Of a stretch of 64,000 nt of DNA, positions 61,881 to 64,000 are shown piece by piece. Below the pieces are notes generated by a model. The model was given only the letters and a program-made list of their open reading frames with translations. It made no database searches and was not told where the DNA came from. Source of the DNA: Hyperoplus lanceolatus (taxonomy: Eukaryota > Chordata > Actinopteri > Uranoscopiformes > Ammodytidae); NCBI GenBank assembly GCA_026929865.2, contig CM049408.1:18978501-19042500 (forward strand), read 5' to 3'. The stretch's first letter is position 1. The number at the start of each line of letters is the position of its first letter. The position numbers and the translations under genes are program-made.

Positions 61881-62250
61881 AGGTGCACTATGTAACTTTG
61901 GATGTGTAAGAGTTGAACATTTTCCAAGGTATATTCTCATACCTGAAAACAAAAACGCTTTTTTACATAAAAATTGGATCCCTGGAACACTGAAGTTGAT
62001 TTGCTACATTAAAAGCTATTGTTTCACTGTTTACAGCAGCATGGCCCACTTTTTTTTTGTTTTGTTTTTTTACAAATACATTCTAGTCTTACTATTAATT
62101 CAAGCTGCCTCAAAATAATTTAGTTTTGATTCTTCATGATACAATTATTAAATACTAAAATAATTACATGTAGAGTAAATAGGGTTTGTAACTTAACAGC
62201 AGGCTGTGCAAATGTAAACAAATCCCCCTATCCTGAAACACAGTGCACCT
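61881..62250. mobile_element. 370-bp MITE with TTA flanks
   Basis: The left end AGGTGCACTATGTAACTTTG and the complement of the right end (AGGTGCACTGTGTTTCAGG) share nine terminal bases and a few beyond. TTA (61878-61880, 62251-62253) flanks both sides, as for PIF/Harbinger target duplications. It lies in the intron between the two candidate exons. No coding capacity. Confidence 0.7.
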
Positions 62251-62344
62251 TTAATATGAACCTTAAAATACATGAGCAGTGTCCATCAAGTATAACACAA
62301 CTTGTAAACTGCTTCTGCATTTGGCAACAGATGAATCAAGTTAC

Positions 62345-62410
62345 CTGAAGCCGGTAGTGACGGCTGTTGCTTGGGTTGCTGGGAAATGGCTCACTGCCTT
62401 GGACCTCCAC
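62345..62410 (-). CDS. Candidate penultimate exon, unidentified gene
   Basis: A 66-base segment (22 codons, phase-neutral) lies between the acceptor CTCCTCTGTGTGACAG and the donor GGCTTCAG|GTAACT. Frame 0 reads VEVQGSEPFPSNPSNSRHYR then LQ, frame +1 reads WRSKAVSHFPATQATAVTTG then F, and frame +2 has a stop. The splice sites are good on both sides, but with no recognised protein and no further upstream exon in the window this stays a candidate. It could be a 3' UTR exon or chance. Confidence 0.35.
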
Positions 62411-64000
62411 CTGTCACACAGAGGAGTGAGAACTGAGCGAGACAGCAAACGCATTCAAACAAACAGAATTTTGAACAAAAGGATTTTAGAAACCGGTCAA
62501 TATCTTTGGAAGAGTGGAGGACTTTAAGATTCTGGCAACTTTGCGTTAACCAGACCAAGTCAGGATCAAAAGTTATGAATAGATTATAACTCCTACGCCT
62601 CCAGACATCACACGAGTACAAGCATCGCTTACTTTCAAATTCCCTCAAAAAGCAAATCAAAAATAAATAAATTACTTTTACATTCTACATTAACATTTTA
62701 TAAATCCAAACCTTATTAACAAAGCATGCAACACTATGCTGTCAATAGGATGGTGAGTTACTTAAAAAAAAAAAAGGTCAAGTGCAGCTGTCGATAGGGA
62801 CCAACGCTAAAAATGGATAATGCAACATTTTTGGGAAACTGCAGGTCAGGCTTATTAAGATTTTGCCACTGAAATGTGATTAAACAATTCATAATACCAG
62901 ATAGGAGCATTCACTTTTACTAGTGCAAACAAATTAAAATATAGAAATTAACGCTATGATCATTGCTACACTCTTATGTACCGAAGCCTTGCGTGCTTTA
63001 TGTTAATTGTGACAAACAAGCAACACATCAAGCCAGTGCTCCCAACAATATCTGAAATATAAACTTCACAATCTAAAATAGGGAAACTGAGCAACTGACT
63101 TGTTCCTAAGGCACATGTATCCTCACTTAACAGGAACCCTTTTAACGGCACATTTCTCTGGCATTTAAGGTAGAGTCAGTGATTCTGGAGTATGTTTGTT
63201 GTGAAACATATATGTCAAACATTTGTCAAAATCAGTGAATGTCTCATTATCGGCAACCTGTCCATACTGCGCGTGCGCTGAAAAAAAAAATCCATTGTCA
63301 ATACACAGCCAAACTTGACAACAAGTGTTATCCAGAATCACTGACTCCACCTTTAACAAGCTGTACACTATTCTTCTGAAGTATAGTTCAATATACAGTG
63401 GAGTTACAGTGAAGCAAATATCCAATTAAAACAGTTTTGTGCTTTAACTATCTATGATCACAACCCACTAGACGACAGACATTTCTATATCTACAGAGTA
63501 AAGCAAACTTTTCTTCATCTAAATTGCAACTACACAAGTAATGGCAATTTACAAAAGGGCGATGAACTGCTGCCCTTTACCTCAATAAAGAAAACAAGTT
63601 ATATAATTTGTAATACAGCTGTGCAGGACATTAAACTGCCATTATTAAAACCGTTTCCGTTTCACAATAATAAATGCAAAAACAATGCAAACATATCACT
63701 ACAATACGTGAGCTGCAATACATATGTGCTCATAATTTGTTTCTTTGTTGATGCCGACAGTTCAACCAAAAATGAGCCAGATTCAACTAGTACCAACATT
63801 TGTGTTAAGAGATAAGGCATAAACGAAAAGTACAGATCATATATCTTCAGCTGAATCGAGTGTGTTTAACCCTGATAAGACTGTCAAAATTAAAAACCAC
63901 AATACAAACTCATCACCAATCAAATATGTTCCCATGTAATCCACGGAATATTTCCTTTCCTTATTAGCTTTAAGTGAATATCACTTGAAGTAAATAAGGA
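62411..64000. other. AT-rich end of window, no exon seen
   Basis: Apart from the 185-bp MITE I see nothing gene-like here. If the candidate exons belong to a minus-strand gene, this is its intron. Confidence 0.5.
63168..63352. mobile_element. 185-bp MITE with TTA flanks
   Basis: The left end AGGTAGAGTCAGTGATTCTG and the complement of the right end (AGGTGGAGTCAGTGATTCTG) match in 19 of 20 bases. TTA flanks at 63165-63167 and 63353-63355. It has a Harbinger-type outline and the near-identical ends suggest it is younger than its neighbours. Confidence 0.85.

Overview
The window looks like teleost fish nuclear DNA. It has a multi-exon vertebrate-type gene with GT-AG introns, very long CA/TG and TAGA arrays, tRNA-derived SINEs, many short TIR elements of kinds common in ray-finned fish, and one degraded APE-type LINE. 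I saw no bacterial-style operons, rRNA or CRISPR, and no retroviral or other virus-like element.

One gene can be read completely. It is a methionine-S-sulfoxide reductase A gene (msra) on the minus strand, with six coding exons from the ATG at 42128 to the stop at 6530. The exons lie at 41945-42128, 36012-36080, 35623-35742, 31980-32084, 15882-15988 and 6530-6703. All junctions obey GT-AG and the phases match, giving a 759-base CDS for 252 residues. The catalytic Cys (GCFWG, C88) and the two resolving Cys (C234, C243) are present with the same spacing as in the mammalian enzyme. The main finding is at the two ends of the protein. Exon 1 encodes a hydrophobic, signal-peptide-like N-terminus with an Ala-X-Ala site, and the last four residues are KDEL. 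Together they predict an MsrA resident in the endoplasmic reticulum lumen, a compartment where mammals are known to have an MsrB (MSRB3A) but no established MsrA.

Layout: 1-5785 is intergenic, with satellites and a hAT-like remnant. 5786-42406 is the msra gene, from possible poly(A) signals to a plausible promoter. Intron 5 holds a palindromic MITE with a SINE inserted in it. Intron 4 (16 kb) holds a sense-oriented broken LINE (24.38-28.69 kb), a 946-bp TA-flanked TIR element and a 1187-bp hAT-type element with a perfect 8-bp target duplication. Introns 2 and 3 hold long TG arrays, and the one in intron 2 ends 29 bases from the acceptor of the catalytic exon. 42.4-61.6 kb shows no exon I can support; it carries a well-bounded tRNA SINE, a 0.5-kb TIR repeat, satellites and a patch rich in the TAGGCCTA palindrome. 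61.6-62.4 kb has two well-formed candidate 3'-terminal exons of an unidentified minus-strand gene, flanking one TTA-bounded MITE, with a second such MITE at 63.2 kb.
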